64,000 nt of DNA. Origin: Acidobacteriota bacterium. GTDB lineage: Bacteria > Acidobacteriota > Terriglobia > Bryobacterales > Bryobacteraceae. Positions 46,166-55,500 of the stretch are shown piece by piece. Where the stretch lies: the NCBI GenBank assembly GCA_947470805.1, contig CANIVU010000022.1:1-64000 (forward strand), written 5' to 3'. The position numbers and the translations under genes are program-made. Under the pieces are notes generated by a model, which was not told the DNA's origin, did no database searches, and saw only the letters and a list, made by a program, of their open reading frames with translations. Position 1 is the first letter of the stretch. Each line of letters opens with the position of its first letter.

Positions 46166-47533
46166 ATGCAAAGCCGCCGCCAATTCCTCTCCCTCGCCGC
46201 CCTCGGTGCCCTTGCCCACGCCGCCCCCCACCACGCCGCGAAAGCGAAGCGCGTAATCTTCTTATTCATGCAAGGCGGCCCCTCCCACATGGACATGTTC
46301 GAGTACAAACCCGAACTCGAAAAACGCAACGGCCAACCCCTCGCCTCCGCCCTCAAACTCCCCGCCAACTACGAAGCCCCCGGCATCCGCGACTCCCGCC
46401 TCTTCGGCCCCATGGGCAAATTCGTCCGCTACGGCCAGTCCGGCAAATTGATGACCGACATGCTGCCCAACCTCGGCCGCATCGTCGATGACCTGACATT
46501 CCTCCACGGCATGCACGCCGATTCCGAAGCCCACGCCCCCGCCATCCGCCAACTCCACACCGGCCACTCCATCCAGGTCCGCCCCTCCATGGGCGCCTGG
46601 ACCCTCTACGGCCTCGGCACCGAAAACCAAAATCTCCCCGGCTTCGTGACGATCTGCCCCGCCCTCTCCGGCGACGGCGGCACCCCCCAACTCTTCGGCA
46701 GCGCCTTCCTGCCGGCCATCTACCAAGGCACCCCAATCGGCAAATCCGGCGACGCCAAAAACGCCCGCATCGATTACCTCAAAGACGCCACCACCTCGAC
46801 CGAAGCCCAGCGCAAACAGCTCGATTTCCTCCAAAAACTCAACCGCGACCACCTCGCCCAGTCCGGTGCCGACAGCGATCTCGAAGGCCGCATTTCCAGC
46901 TTCGAACTCGCCTTCCGCATGCAAATGGAAGCCCCCAAAGTCCTGGACCTAACCACCGAATCCGAAGCCACCAAAGCCGCCTACGGCATTGGCGAAAAGG
47001 AAACCGACGACTTCGGCCGCCAGTGCCTAATGGCCCGTCGCCTCGCCGAATCCGGCGTCCGCTTCGTCCAGATCACCGATGGCGGCTGGGACCACCACGG
47101 CAAGCTCCGCCAGTCGCTCCCCGTCCGTTGCAAAGCCGTCGACAAACCCGTCGCCGCCCTGATCACAGACCTCAAACAGCGCGGCCTCCTCGACGACACA
47201 TTGGTCCTCTGGGGCGGGGAATTCGGCCGCACGCCCTTCGACCAGGACCTCTCCCAAGGCAAAGGGCCAATGAACGAGCGCGGCCGCGAACACAACCCCA
47301 AAGGCTTCACCATGTTCATGGCCGGCGGCGGCACCAAGCCCGGCGTCTCGTACGGCCAAACCGACGAATTCGGCTGGCACGCCGTCGAAGGCAAGGTCCA
47401 CATCCACGACCTCCACGCGACGATGCTGCACCAACTGGGCATCGACCACGAAAAGCTAACCTACCGCTACACCGGCCGCGACTACCGCCTCACCGACGTC
47501 GCCGGCCGCGTCGTCAAAGAGATCCTCCTCTGA
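46166..47533 (+). CDS. Tat-exported DUF1501 protein
   Basis: The 455-residue protein starts four bases after the PSD1 stop. The N-terminus MQSRRQFLSLAALGALAHAAP is a Tat signal (SRRQFLSL). The body has the alkaline-phosphatase-like core of DUF1501: VIFLFMQGGPSHMDMFEYKPEL, QITDGGWDHHGKL, LVLWGGEFGRTPFDQ and GREHNPKGFTMFMAGGG. It is the standard partner of PSD1 proteins, most likely a periplasmic hydrolase of the sulfatase/phosphatase superfamily. Its last 20 bases overlap the convergent VOC gene. Confidence 0.92.
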   Translation: MQSRRQFLSLAALGALAHAAPHHAAKAKRVIFLFMQGGPSHMDMFEYKPELEKRNGQPLASALKLPANYEAPGIRDSRLFGPMGKFVRYGQSGKLMTDMLPNLGRIVDDLTFLHGMHADSEAHAPAIRQLHTGHSIQVRPSMGAWTLYGLGTENQNLPGFVTICPALSGDGGTPQLFGSAFLPAIYQGTPIGKSGDAKNARIDYLKDATTSTEAQRKQLDFLQKLNRDHLAQSGADSDLEGRISSFELAFRMQMEAPKVLDLTTESEATKAAYGIGEKETDDFGRQCLMARRLAESGVRFVQITDGGWDHHGKLRQSLPVRCKAVDKPVAALITDLKQRGLLDDTLVLWGGEFGRTPFDQDLSQGKGPMNERGREHNPKGFTMFMAGGGTKPGVSYGQTDEFGWHAVEGKVHIHDLHATMLHQLGIDHEKLTYRYTGRDYRLTDVAGRVVKEILL

Positions 47534-47963
47534 ACGGATTGCCCTCCGGCTGCCATCCGCCATCGGCCGTCCCATACGGACTCGAAACCACAACAACATA
47601 CCCATCCGGATCCCGCATCCAGCACTCCCAGTGATTCGGCCCGCCATCCCCATCCATCGGGTTGCGATGCCGCGGCCTGACAATCGCCACATCCATCTCC
47701 GCCGCCCGCCGCATCACCGCGTCAAAATCATCCACCTCGAACCACAGCAACACCCCGTTCCCATAGGGCCGGTCTTCCCGATTCCCAATCGGCCCATGGT
47801 CGTGCTCATGCTGAAAACTGTGCAGCTGCAGAATCAGTTGCCCATTGGCAACAAGCTGCTCATACGCCGCCCCGCCGTGATTGCTCGCGCAGCCAAGCAA
47901 GCGCTGGTACCAGCGGCTGCTCGCCTCCACATCGGTCACCGCGATCAATGGTTGCGGTCGCAA
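47514..47963 (-). CDS. VOC-superfamily (glyoxalase/bleomycin-resistance-like) protein
   Basis: The 149-residue protein shows the VOC beta-alpha-beta-beta-beta pattern: PQPLIAVTDVEASSRWYQRLL, NGVLLWFEVDDFDAVMRRAAE and ECWMRDPDGYVVVVSS, with likely metal ligands among His and Glu residues. I propose TTG 47963 as start, because it lies two bases after the stop of the upstream haem/ankyrin gene, with GGAG just before it; the longer open frame upstream only mirrors that gene. It is cytoplasmic and its substrate is unknown. Confidence 0.7.
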   Translation of the reverse strand: MRPQPLIAVTDVEASSRWYQRLLGCASNHGGAAYEQLVANGQLILQLHSFQHEHDHGPIGNREDRPYGNGVLLWFEVDDFDAVMRRAAEMDVAIVRPRHRNPMDGDGGPNHWECWMRDPDGYVVVVSSPYGTADGGWQPEGNPFRGGSL

Positions 47964-47964
47964 G

Positions 47965-49797
47965 TTACTCCGCCGCCACCGGTTTGTCTTCCCCATTGGC
48001 AAACAACAACGCCAGCGACGCCCAGCTAGTCCCCGCCGCCGAAATCCACTGGTGATGCCCATACGGGAATCCGCTCTCAAAATAAGGCTGCAACGGATGC
48101 GTATGCGTCTGCACATACCAGCTCCCATCCGGAAACTGCGTTCGCAGCAACCAATTCACCCCAGCCTGGTACCCGCCGAACGAAGGCTTCATCCCGCCCG
48201 CCGTATGCAGCGCATAAAGCGCCAACCCGGTCGCATAAGCATCCGGCGCCATCCCCGGCAACTGCGCCCACGCCCCATCCCGCCGCTGCGCAGCCATCAA
48301 CTCACCAACAGCCTCATCCACCGGCAAATCGCAAGCCGCCAACCCCATCAGCCGCATCGCCTGCTCCTCCACGCCCACCGCCCGCGAGGCCAATAAATAC
48401 GCCCCGCCCCGAGCAATCCGCTCCCGAACCTCCGCCGCCCGTCCCGGCGCATGATACTGCTTCAGCCCCATCACCGCCATCGCCGTCGCACTGACATAAG
48501 AGTACTCACTCGGCGGCCGGTAAATCCGGAAATCCCACTTCCCATCTGGGTCCTGCCGGAACATCACCTTGTGCGCCGTCGCATCGGTCAACTTGCTCGC
48601 CGGCTCGGAATCAAACCCAAATTCATTCAGCAAATACACCGGCCCGCCCATCACGCCCAACCCCGTCAACAACCCCGGCATATTCCCCGAACTCGTCGAA
48701 ATCGCCACCTTCCGCTCCCGCTTCGCCGCCGCCTCGTCCACCGCCAACCCCTGCTTCTTCGCCAGCGTCGTCACCATATCCGGCACCGAATTGCTGTGGC
48801 AGGAAACACAGCCACGCGTCTTCCAAATCGCCGGAGCCGTCCCCTGCAGAATCGGCAACGCCCGCGCCACCGCCTCCCGCGCCGTCTTCGCCGGAGCCGT
48901 CGTCACCGGAATCTTCTCCGCCGCCCCCGGGGCTTTGGCGGCGCGCAGCGCCCGCACAATCGGATCGTTCTCCCCAAACCGGTACGCCAGCGTCAACGCC
49001 GTCAACCCGTTCTCTTCCTTCAAATCCGTCCGCGCCCCCCGCGCCAACAGCAACTGCACCACCGCGGGATTCCGGTCGTAAGAAATCGCCGCCCGCATCA
49101 ACGCCGAATACCCGCGCGGGCACTGCGGATTCACCTCCGCCCCCTGGTCCAACAGGAACCGCACGAACTCCAAATTCTGATACGCAGCCGCATTCTGCAG
49201 CGCCGTCTGCCCGCGAACCGCGATCTGGTTCACATTCGCCCCCGCGCTCACCAGCAATGGTGCACAAGCCATGCAATTCACCACCGCCGCATTCGACAGC
49301 GCAAAGGACCCCGCCGGCAACGTCGCCCCGGCCTTCATGAGTGCCAACATCGCCGCCGGTTCCCCGGCGTCGGCTGCCGCCTCCAACGCCCGCCCGTCCG
49401 CCTTCGCCCCCGCGGCCAACAGCGCGGCAATAAACGGAACCGACCCCTTCCGGCTCGCCGCAATCCGCAACGGCGTCAACCCATTCTTCGCCGCCGCATT
49501 CGCATCCGCCCCCGCGGCCAACAACAATCGCGTCTTCTCCAAGTCCGACACCGCATAGTGCAGCGCCGTATACCCGCCGGAATTCACTGCCCGCACATCG
49601 GCTTTGTTCTCCAACAACAACTTCACCATCGCAGCGTCCGCCGTCACCACCGCGTGCATCAGCGGCGTGGTGCCATCCGCGCGAGCGGCCACACGCAGAC
49701 TCTTCACAACGGACACATCGCCCGCCCGAATCGCCTCAAACACATCCGGAGCCGCAAACAGCCCGCCAGCAAAAGCACAAGCCAATACAAGTCGCAT
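47965..49797 (-). CDS. Secreted ankyrin/haem/QW-toroid protein (monohaem form)
   Basis: The 610-residue protein is a paralogue of the one at 41686-43842. After a signal peptide (MRLVLACAFAGGLFAAP) come about seven ankyrin repeats (GTTPLMHAVVTADAAMVKLLLENKADVRAVN, GYTALHYAVSDLEKTRLLLAAGADANA), a CxxC (NCMACA, ~residue 182), the haem motif GCVSCHSNS (Cys330, Cys333, His334) and a toroid with QRRDGAW and QFPDGSW. The ending DGSWYVQTHTHPLQPYFESGFPYG closely matches its paralogue. It lacks the N-terminal PSD1 cytochrome domain. It is followed by VOC and preceded by a PQQ propeller gene. Confidence 0.78.
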   Translation of the reverse strand: MRLVLACAFAGGLFAAPDVFEAIRAGDVSVVKSLRVAARADGTTPLMHAVVTADAAMVKLLLENKADVRAVNSGGYTALHYAVSDLEKTRLLLAAGADANAAAKNGLTPLRIAASRKGSVPFIAALLAAGAKADGRALEAAADAGEPAAMLALMKAGATLPAGSFALSNAAVVNCMACAPLLVSAGANVNQIAVRGQTALQNAAAYQNLEFVRFLLDQGAEVNPQCPRGYSALMRAAISYDRNPAVVQLLLARGARTDLKEENGLTALTLAYRFGENDPIVRALRAAKAPGAAEKIPVTTAPAKTAREAVARALPILQGTAPAIWKTRGCVSCHSNSVPDMVTTLAKKQGLAVDEAAAKRERKVAISTSSGNMPGLLTGLGVMGGPVYLLNEFGFDSEPASKLTDATAHKVMFRQDPDGKWDFRIYRPPSEYSYVSATAMAVMGLKQYHAPGRAAEVRERIARGGAYLLASRAVGVEEQAMRLMGLAACDLPVDEAVGELMAAQRRDGAWAQLPGMAPDAYATGLALYALHTAGGMKPSFGGYQAGVNWLLRTQFPDGSWYVQTHTHPLQPYFESGFPYGHHQWISAAGTSWASLALLFANGEDKPVAAE

Positions 49798-49888
49798 AGG
49801 GAGTGCCACAATTATGCACGTCCCCCAAACCCCTCCGCAACGCAATGTGGCGATCTCGGGCGCCCCCACCCCCCCCACGCAGCAACCC

Positions 49889-49942
49889 AACCCACTCCCA
49901 CGCCAGCGAACAACCCACCCCCACGCCAGCGGATCAACCCAC
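49889..49942. repeat. Imperfect tandem repeat, period 23
   Basis: AACCCACTCCCACGCCAGCG (49889-49908) recurs at 49912-49931 with one T/C change, and a third partial copy (AACCCAC) follows at 49936. It lies in the C-rich 200-bp gap between the haem/ankyrin and PQQ genes. Confidence 0.7.
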
Positions 49943-49976
49943 GGGGACACCCGCGTCCCGCAGGGCGGGTGTCCCC
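49943..49976 (-). terminator. Long perfect hairpin after the PQQ-propeller gene
   Basis: GGGGACACCCGC (49943-49954) and GCGGGTGTCCCC (49965-49976) form a perfect 12-pair stem with a 10-base loop. It lies 20 bp beyond the PQQ gene stop on the minus strand. It lacks a T run, so it may be a dispersed hairpin (REP-like) or stabilise the transcript end. Confidence 0.5.
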
Positions 49977-49996
49977 AGACGCGACCAAACCTCCCC

Positions 49997-51193
49997 CTAC
50001 ACCTCAATCCGGTACAAACTCTGATCCCCTCGCAAATACATCGCCTTCCCCGATATCGCAAACGACGCCAGCGTCCGCTCACTCACCGTATTCCGCGCCA
50101 GCTCTTTATACTCTTTCCCCGGCGCAATCACCGTGCACTCGCCCTCTTCACTCAGGAAATAGATCCGCCCATCCGCCGCCGTCGGCGACGCCGAATGGTT
50201 CCCGCCCACCCGCTTCTGCCACCGCATCGTCCCGTCCTTCGCATCCAAGCAAGTCGCCACGCCCGTGTCCGAAATCATGTACAACTCATCCCCCACCACC
50301 ACCGGCGAAGGCGTCAACGGCACCGCCCGCGGATACTGCCAACTGACGTGCGACTTGGTAACATTCCCCTTCCCATCCGGCCGCACGGCAAAAATGATCG
50401 GATTGAAAAAACCCGAGCAAATATACACTAATCCGTGAGCATACACCGCCCGCGGAACATTCGAAAACCCATCCCCATACTCGATATACCAAAGCTCTTT
50501 CCCCGTCTTCGGATCATACGCATACGCATGGTGCGCCCCCGGACTCACAACCTGCTTGCCCCCCGGCGTATCAATCACCAACGGCGTCGTATACGCCTGG
50601 TTCCCCTTCCCCCGAGCCGTCCGCCACTTCTGCTTCCCCGTATTCGCATCCAGCGCCACCACAAACTGCGTCTCCAACCCATCGCACGCAATAATCAACA
50701 AATCCTCAAACAGCGTCGGAGACCCGCCCGGCCCATGCTGCGGCTCATACTTCAACACCTGCTTCCATAGCACCTCGCCCTTCGTGTTCAAACACGCCGT
50801 CCCATAAAACCCGAAATGCACCCAAACTTTATCCCCGCGAACGATCGCCGTTGGCGAAGCAAAACTGTTCTTCTTATGAATCCCCGGACCCTTGTCCTTC
50901 ACCCGAAAAACTTCCGTATCTAAAACAACCTTCCCACTAACAACATCCATAGCCAACAGCCGCAACGAAGCCCCGCCCTCCGTCGCCGTCGTCAGCCAAA
51001 TTCGCCCATCCACAATCGACGGGCTCGACCACCCCGACCCCGGCACCGGCGCCTTCCACTTCACATTCCTGGTCTCACTCCACTCCAGCGGCAACCCCCG
51101 TTCCGCCGAAACGCCCTGCCCGCCCGGCCCCCGAAACTGCGGCCAATCCTCCGCCGCCACTGCCAGTGATCCCAAAAACATGCGTCGATTCAT
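49997..51193 (-). CDS. Secreted PQQ-like beta-propeller protein
   Basis: The 398-residue protein begins MNRRMFLGSLAVAAEDWPQFRGPGGQGVSAE, a short Tat/Sec-like signal followed by the WPQFRGPxxxG start shared by PQQ-repeat propellers in Planctomycetes and Acidobacteriota. Blades repeat motifs such as VVALDANTGKQKW, YDPKTGKELWYIE and CLDAKDGTMRWQKRVGG. No dehydrogenase catalytic residues or haem motif were seen, so it is more likely a binding or scaffold propeller than a quinoprotein enzyme. The start was set at ATG 51193; the frame upstream is open but non-coding in look. It is transcribed toward the haem/ankyrin gene. Confidence 0.82.
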   Translation of the reverse strand: MNRRMFLGSLAVAAEDWPQFRGPGGQGVSAERGLPLEWSETRNVKWKAPVPGSGWSSPSIVDGRIWLTTATEGGASLRLLAMDVVSGKVVLDTEVFRVKDKGPGIHKKNSFASPTAIVRGDKVWVHFGFYGTACLNTKGEVLWKQVLKYEPQHGPGGSPTLFEDLLIIACDGLETQFVVALDANTGKQKWRTARGKGNQAYTTPLVIDTPGGKQVVSPGAHHAYAYDPKTGKELWYIEYGDGFSNVPRAVYAHGLVYICSGFFNPIIFAVRPDGKGNVTKSHVSWQYPRAVPLTPSPVVVGDELYMISDTGVATCLDAKDGTMRWQKRVGGNHSASPTAADGRIYFLSEEGECTVIAPGKEYKELARNTVSERTLASFAISGKAMYLRGDQSLYRIEV

Positions 51194-51349
51194 GAAGTTT
51201 ATTCCACCACAATTACTCTTGACGAAGGAACGAAAATCGGTTAACTTCAACCAACAGCAACGCGCGCCTCCCTGTGAAGACACGCGTTCCCCTTCCCGGT
51301 CTGAACTTCCGCTGTTCACCACTGACTTTTTTCAGAACCAAGGGAATTT

Positions 51350-52477
51350 ATGGACCTCAAAAACGCCGCCTTCTCGCGCCGTCGTGTCGCGCAATTTCTC
51401 GCCGCTGGTGCGGCGATGCCTTTCTACAATGAATTCGCCATGGCGCAGGAAGCCGAGCGCCAGACCATGCGCGGCCGCGGCCCCATGCCCGCCGACGCCG
51501 TCCGCATCTCATCGAATGAAAACCCGCTCGGCCCCTGCAAGGAAGGCCTCGAAGCCATGATGAAGGTCGCCCCGCTCGGCGGCCGCTACTCCCCCACCGG
51601 CGAAACCCAGGCCTTCACCAAAGCCGTCGCCATGCTCGAAGGCGTCAAAGAAGACTACATCATGCCCACGGCCGGCTCCTCCGACCCGCTCCACCGCACC
51701 ACCTGCGCCTTCACCTCCCCCACCCGCTCCTGGTGCATGGCCAACCCCGGCTACGGCGGCGGCGCCCCCAGTTTCATTGGCTCCAAAGTCACCCGCGTCC
51801 CACTCCGTGCCGATTACTCCCACGATGTCCAGGCCATGATCAAGGCCGATCCCGATGCCGGCGTCTACTACGTCTGCAACCCCAATAACCCCACCGGCAC
51901 CATCACCACCCGCGCCGATATCGAGTTCCTCCTCGCCAACAAAAAGAAGGACGCCGTCGTCGTCGTCGACGAAGCCTACATTCACTTCTCCTCCACCGCT
52001 CAGCCCTGCAACGATCTCGTCGCCGCCGACAAAGACGTCATCGTTCTCCGCACCTTCTCCAAGGCCTACGGCATGGCCGGCATCCGCGCCGGGTTCGCCC
52101 TCGGACGCCCGGATCTATTGGCCAAAATGCGACCATTCCAGACCTCCGGCTTCCTCCCCATCACCGGTGTCGCCTGCGCCACGGCTTCGATGCTGGCCAA
52201 GAATCTCATCACCGAGCGCCGCGCCATCAACAAGCGCATCCGCGACAACACGTTCGAATTCCTCGAGAAATCGAAGATTACCTACATCCCCTCCGAAGGC
52301 AACTTCTTCATGATGGAAGTCGGTCGCCCCGGCGCCGAAGTCGCCCGCGCCATGACCGAACACAAAATCTACATCGGCCGCGTTTGGCCCATCTGGCCCA
52401 CGAAAGTCCGTGTCTCCGTTGGCACGCAGGAAGAAATGAATAAATTTACCGCCGCGCTCGCCAAAGTCATGGCATAG
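51350..52477 (+). CDS. Tat-exported PLP aminotransferase (histidinol-phosphate aminotransferase-like)
   Basis: The 375-residue protein is a fold-type I aminotransferase: ISSNENPLGPCKEGLEAM, YYVCNPNNPTGTIT, VVVDEAYIHFS and the PLP lysine in RTFSKAYGMAGIRAGFALG. These match HisC-like enzymes. The N-terminus (LKNAAFSRRRVAQFLAAGAAMPFYNEFAMAQ) is a twin-arginine signal, unusual for an enzyme expected in the cytoplasm. It may act on amino acids or amines in the periplasm. It lies 75 bp ahead of a TonB-dependent receptor, possibly co-expressed. The PQQ gene is divergent upstream. Confidence 0.85.
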   Translation: MDLKNAAFSRRRVAQFLAAGAAMPFYNEFAMAQEAERQTMRGRGPMPADAVRISSNENPLGPCKEGLEAMMKVAPLGGRYSPTGETQAFTKAVAMLEGVKEDYIMPTAGSSDPLHRTTCAFTSPTRSWCMANPGYGGGAPSFIGSKVTRVPLRADYSHDVQAMIKADPDAGVYYVCNPNNPTGTITTRADIEFLLANKKKDAVVVVDEAYIHFSSTAQPCNDLVAADKDVIVLRTFSKAYGMAGIRAGFALGRPDLLAKMRPFQTSGFLPITGVACATASMLAKNLITERRAINKRIRDNTFEFLEKSKITYIPSEGNFFMMEVGRPGAEVARAMTEHKIYIGRVWPIWPTKVRVSVGTQEEMNKFTAALAKVMA

Positions 52478-52552
52478 CGCGGCCCTCACAACCCCTGTCG
52501 GTTCTCCTTCACCGCTCCGTCGCTTAACTGCACGTATTGGGGAGAACAGTTC

Positions 52553-55500
52553 ATGCGTTTCTATTTCCTCGCGCTCGTTTGCGCGCTGACTGCCGCTGCG
52601 CAGTCGTTTCACGGTAGCCTCCGGGGCCAGATCTTGGACCCCGGCGGCCACGCCGTTCCCATCGCCAAAGTCACGCTCATCGACGAAGGTACCTCCGTCC
52701 AACGCGCGACAATCACCTCCGACCAGGGCGAATTCACCTTCGCCTCCGTCACCCCGTCCACCTATCAAATCATCGCCGAAGCCCCCGGATTTAAACGCTC
52801 CGAACGGCGCAATATCACCGTCTCCACACAAGCCGCCGTCACCATCGATTTCAAACTCGAAATCGGCCAGGTCTCCGAACAGGTCAACGTCACCGAAGAG
52901 GTCCCCGCCCTCGAAACCGCCAACGCCTCCACCGGCCAGGTCATCGATCGCCAAAAACTGATCGACCTCCCCAACCTCGGCCGAAACCCCTTCATGCTCT
53001 CCAAGCTCGCCGAAAACGTCGTCCAGGTCGGCAACCCCAAATTCAACCGCATGCAGGACCAATCTGGCTCCTCCCAGATCTCCATCGCCGGCGGCCCCGT
53101 CCGCGGCAATAACTACACCCTCGACGGCATCTCCATCACCGACTCCACCAACCGCGCGGTAATCATTCCAAGCGTCGAAGCCGTCCAGGAAGTGAAGGTC
53201 CAAGCCAACACCTACGACGCCGAAATGGGCCGCACCGGCGGCGGTACGTTCAACACCTTCCTCCGCTCCGGCACCAACCAGTTCCACGGCTCCGCCTTCG
53301 GCTACGTCCGTGAAACCGGCATGCTCGCCAACAACTTCTTCTCCAACCGCGCCGGCACGCCAATCATCGATCAGCCCTTCCGCAACTACGGCGGCTCCAT
53401 CGGTGGCCCCGTCCGCATCCCCAAGGTCTACAACGGCACCAACAAAACCTTCTTCTGGATCACCGGCGAAGCCTACCGCCAAACCGAATCCGCCGGCACC
53501 CGCCTCTCCGTTCCCACAGCCGCCGAACGCCTCGGCGACTTCTCCCAAACCCAAGCCCGCACCGGCGGCCTCCAACTCGTCTACGATCCCCTAACCACCA
53601 AAGCCGACGGCTCCCGCGCCCCCTTCGCCGGCAACGTCATCCCGCAAGGTCGCATCTCCACCCCCGGCCGCCGCATCGCGTCTTATTACCCGCTCCCCAA
53701 CGCCGCCACCCGCTTCTACGCGGACCTGAATTACGACGCCACCGTCGCCGCCTACAATCGTGCCGACCAGACCACCTGGAAAGCCGATCACCAGCTCCTT
53801 TCCTGGTGGCGCGCCTCAGCCTCCTACCTGCACTATGGAAGCCGCGAACCCGGGAACGCCTGGTGGGGGACCCTCGCGTCTCCCAACCAGGCCATCCTCT
53901 TCCGCAAAGTGGACGCCACGCAAGTCAACTCCACCCTCACCCCCACGCCAACCATGGTCATCGCCGTTCGCTACGGCTTCAACCGCTTCCCTAACTTCTC
54001 CGCGCCCACCAGCCTCGGCTTCTCCCAAACCGAACTCGGCTTGCCATCCTCCCTCGCGGCGATAACCAAGTACACCGCCTTCCCCGCCATCACCATGTCT
54101 GACGTGGGTTCCTTCGGCGGCGGCACCACCAGCCAAAGCGTCCTGCACTCAAAAAGTTTCAACACCACCGTCAGCAAATTCATGGGCAAACACAGCCTGA
54201 AAACCGGCTTCGATTGGCGCAGCCTCAATAACGACGGTGCTCCCGGCGTCGGCCCCAGCTCCTTCGGCTTCACCGACGTCTTCACCCGCCAAACCCCCGC
54301 CCGCACCGTCGCCGGCACCGGCGCCGCCATGGCCGGCCTCCTCCTGGGCTATCCGAATTCCGGCTCCATGACCGTCGCCACGAACTTCTACAACTACGTC
54401 AAATACTACGCCGGCTTCGTGCAAGACGACTGGCGCCTAAGCTCCAAACTAACCCTCAACATGGGCCTCCGCTACGAATACGAAACCGGCCCGGCCGACC
54501 GCAACAACAACTTCATCACCGGCTTCGATGCCAAAGTCGCCAGCCCATTGCAGGCCACCGTCCCCGATCCCAAAATCGTCGGCGGCGTCCTCTTCGCCGG
54601 CGTCAACGGCAACGGTATCCACGCCGGCAATCCCAACAAAAACAAGTTCTCCCCCCGCATCGGCTTCGCGTATTCGAAGGATTCCAAAACCGCCATCCGC
54701 GGCGGCTACGGCATCTTCTGGGCCCCGCTCCCCTTCAGCTTCCAATCCACGATCGGCTACTCCAACGCCACGCCCATCGTCTCCAGCATCGATAACAACT
54801 TCACCCCCGCCGCCACGCTCGATAACCCGTATCCCAACGGCCTCATCCCGCCCGTCGGGAACGCCGGCGGCCTCGCCACCGGCATCGGTCAGGCGCTCAC
54901 TCTCCCCGATGGCACGGCCCGCTCCGGCTACGTCCAGCAGTACTCGTTCGATATCCAGCGCCAGCTCCCGGGTTCGTTCGTCATCTCCGCCGGCTACGTC
55001 GGCTCGAAGAGTCTGCAACTCGCCCAGGACGGCCGCAACATCAACCAGCTCGCCCCCGAATTCTTGAGCCTCGGCGCCGCGCTGAATCAATCCGTCCCCA
55101 ACCCCATGTTCAACCGCGGCGGCGTGCTCAACGTAGCCGGAGCCACCATCTCCCGCTCCCAGCTCCTCCGCCCCTTCCCGCAGTTCACCGCGGTCACCCT
55201 AAACAACAGTGACACCAACAAAGCCGTCTACCACTCGGTCTACCTCAAAGCCCAGCGCCGCTTCGCGCAAGGCATGACGGTCATCGCCACCTACACCCGT
55301 TCGCAAAACATGGACCAGGCCTACGGCACCACCGGCAACACCTTCAGCGCCGCCCCCGCCGGCCCGCAAAACGCCTACAACCCGGACGGCGAATACAGCC
55401 TCTCCGCGGTCCATTCCCCCAACCGCCTCTCCCTAGCCGCCACCTACGAAATCCCATTTGCCAAGAGTTTCCCCAAATGGTCCCAATTCATCGCCGGCGG

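Noticed and set aside
47964-48128. Longer VOC protein reaching upstream to 48128
   Set aside because: The extra N-terminal residues are Arg-rich out-of-frame sequence of the haem/ankyrin gene, and the VOC domain starts right after the proposed TTG.
48451-50346. A 631-codon plus-strand frame opposite the haem/ankyrin gene
   Set aside because: Arg/His/Pro-rich shadow frame that runs across an intergenic hairpin and two minus-strand genes.
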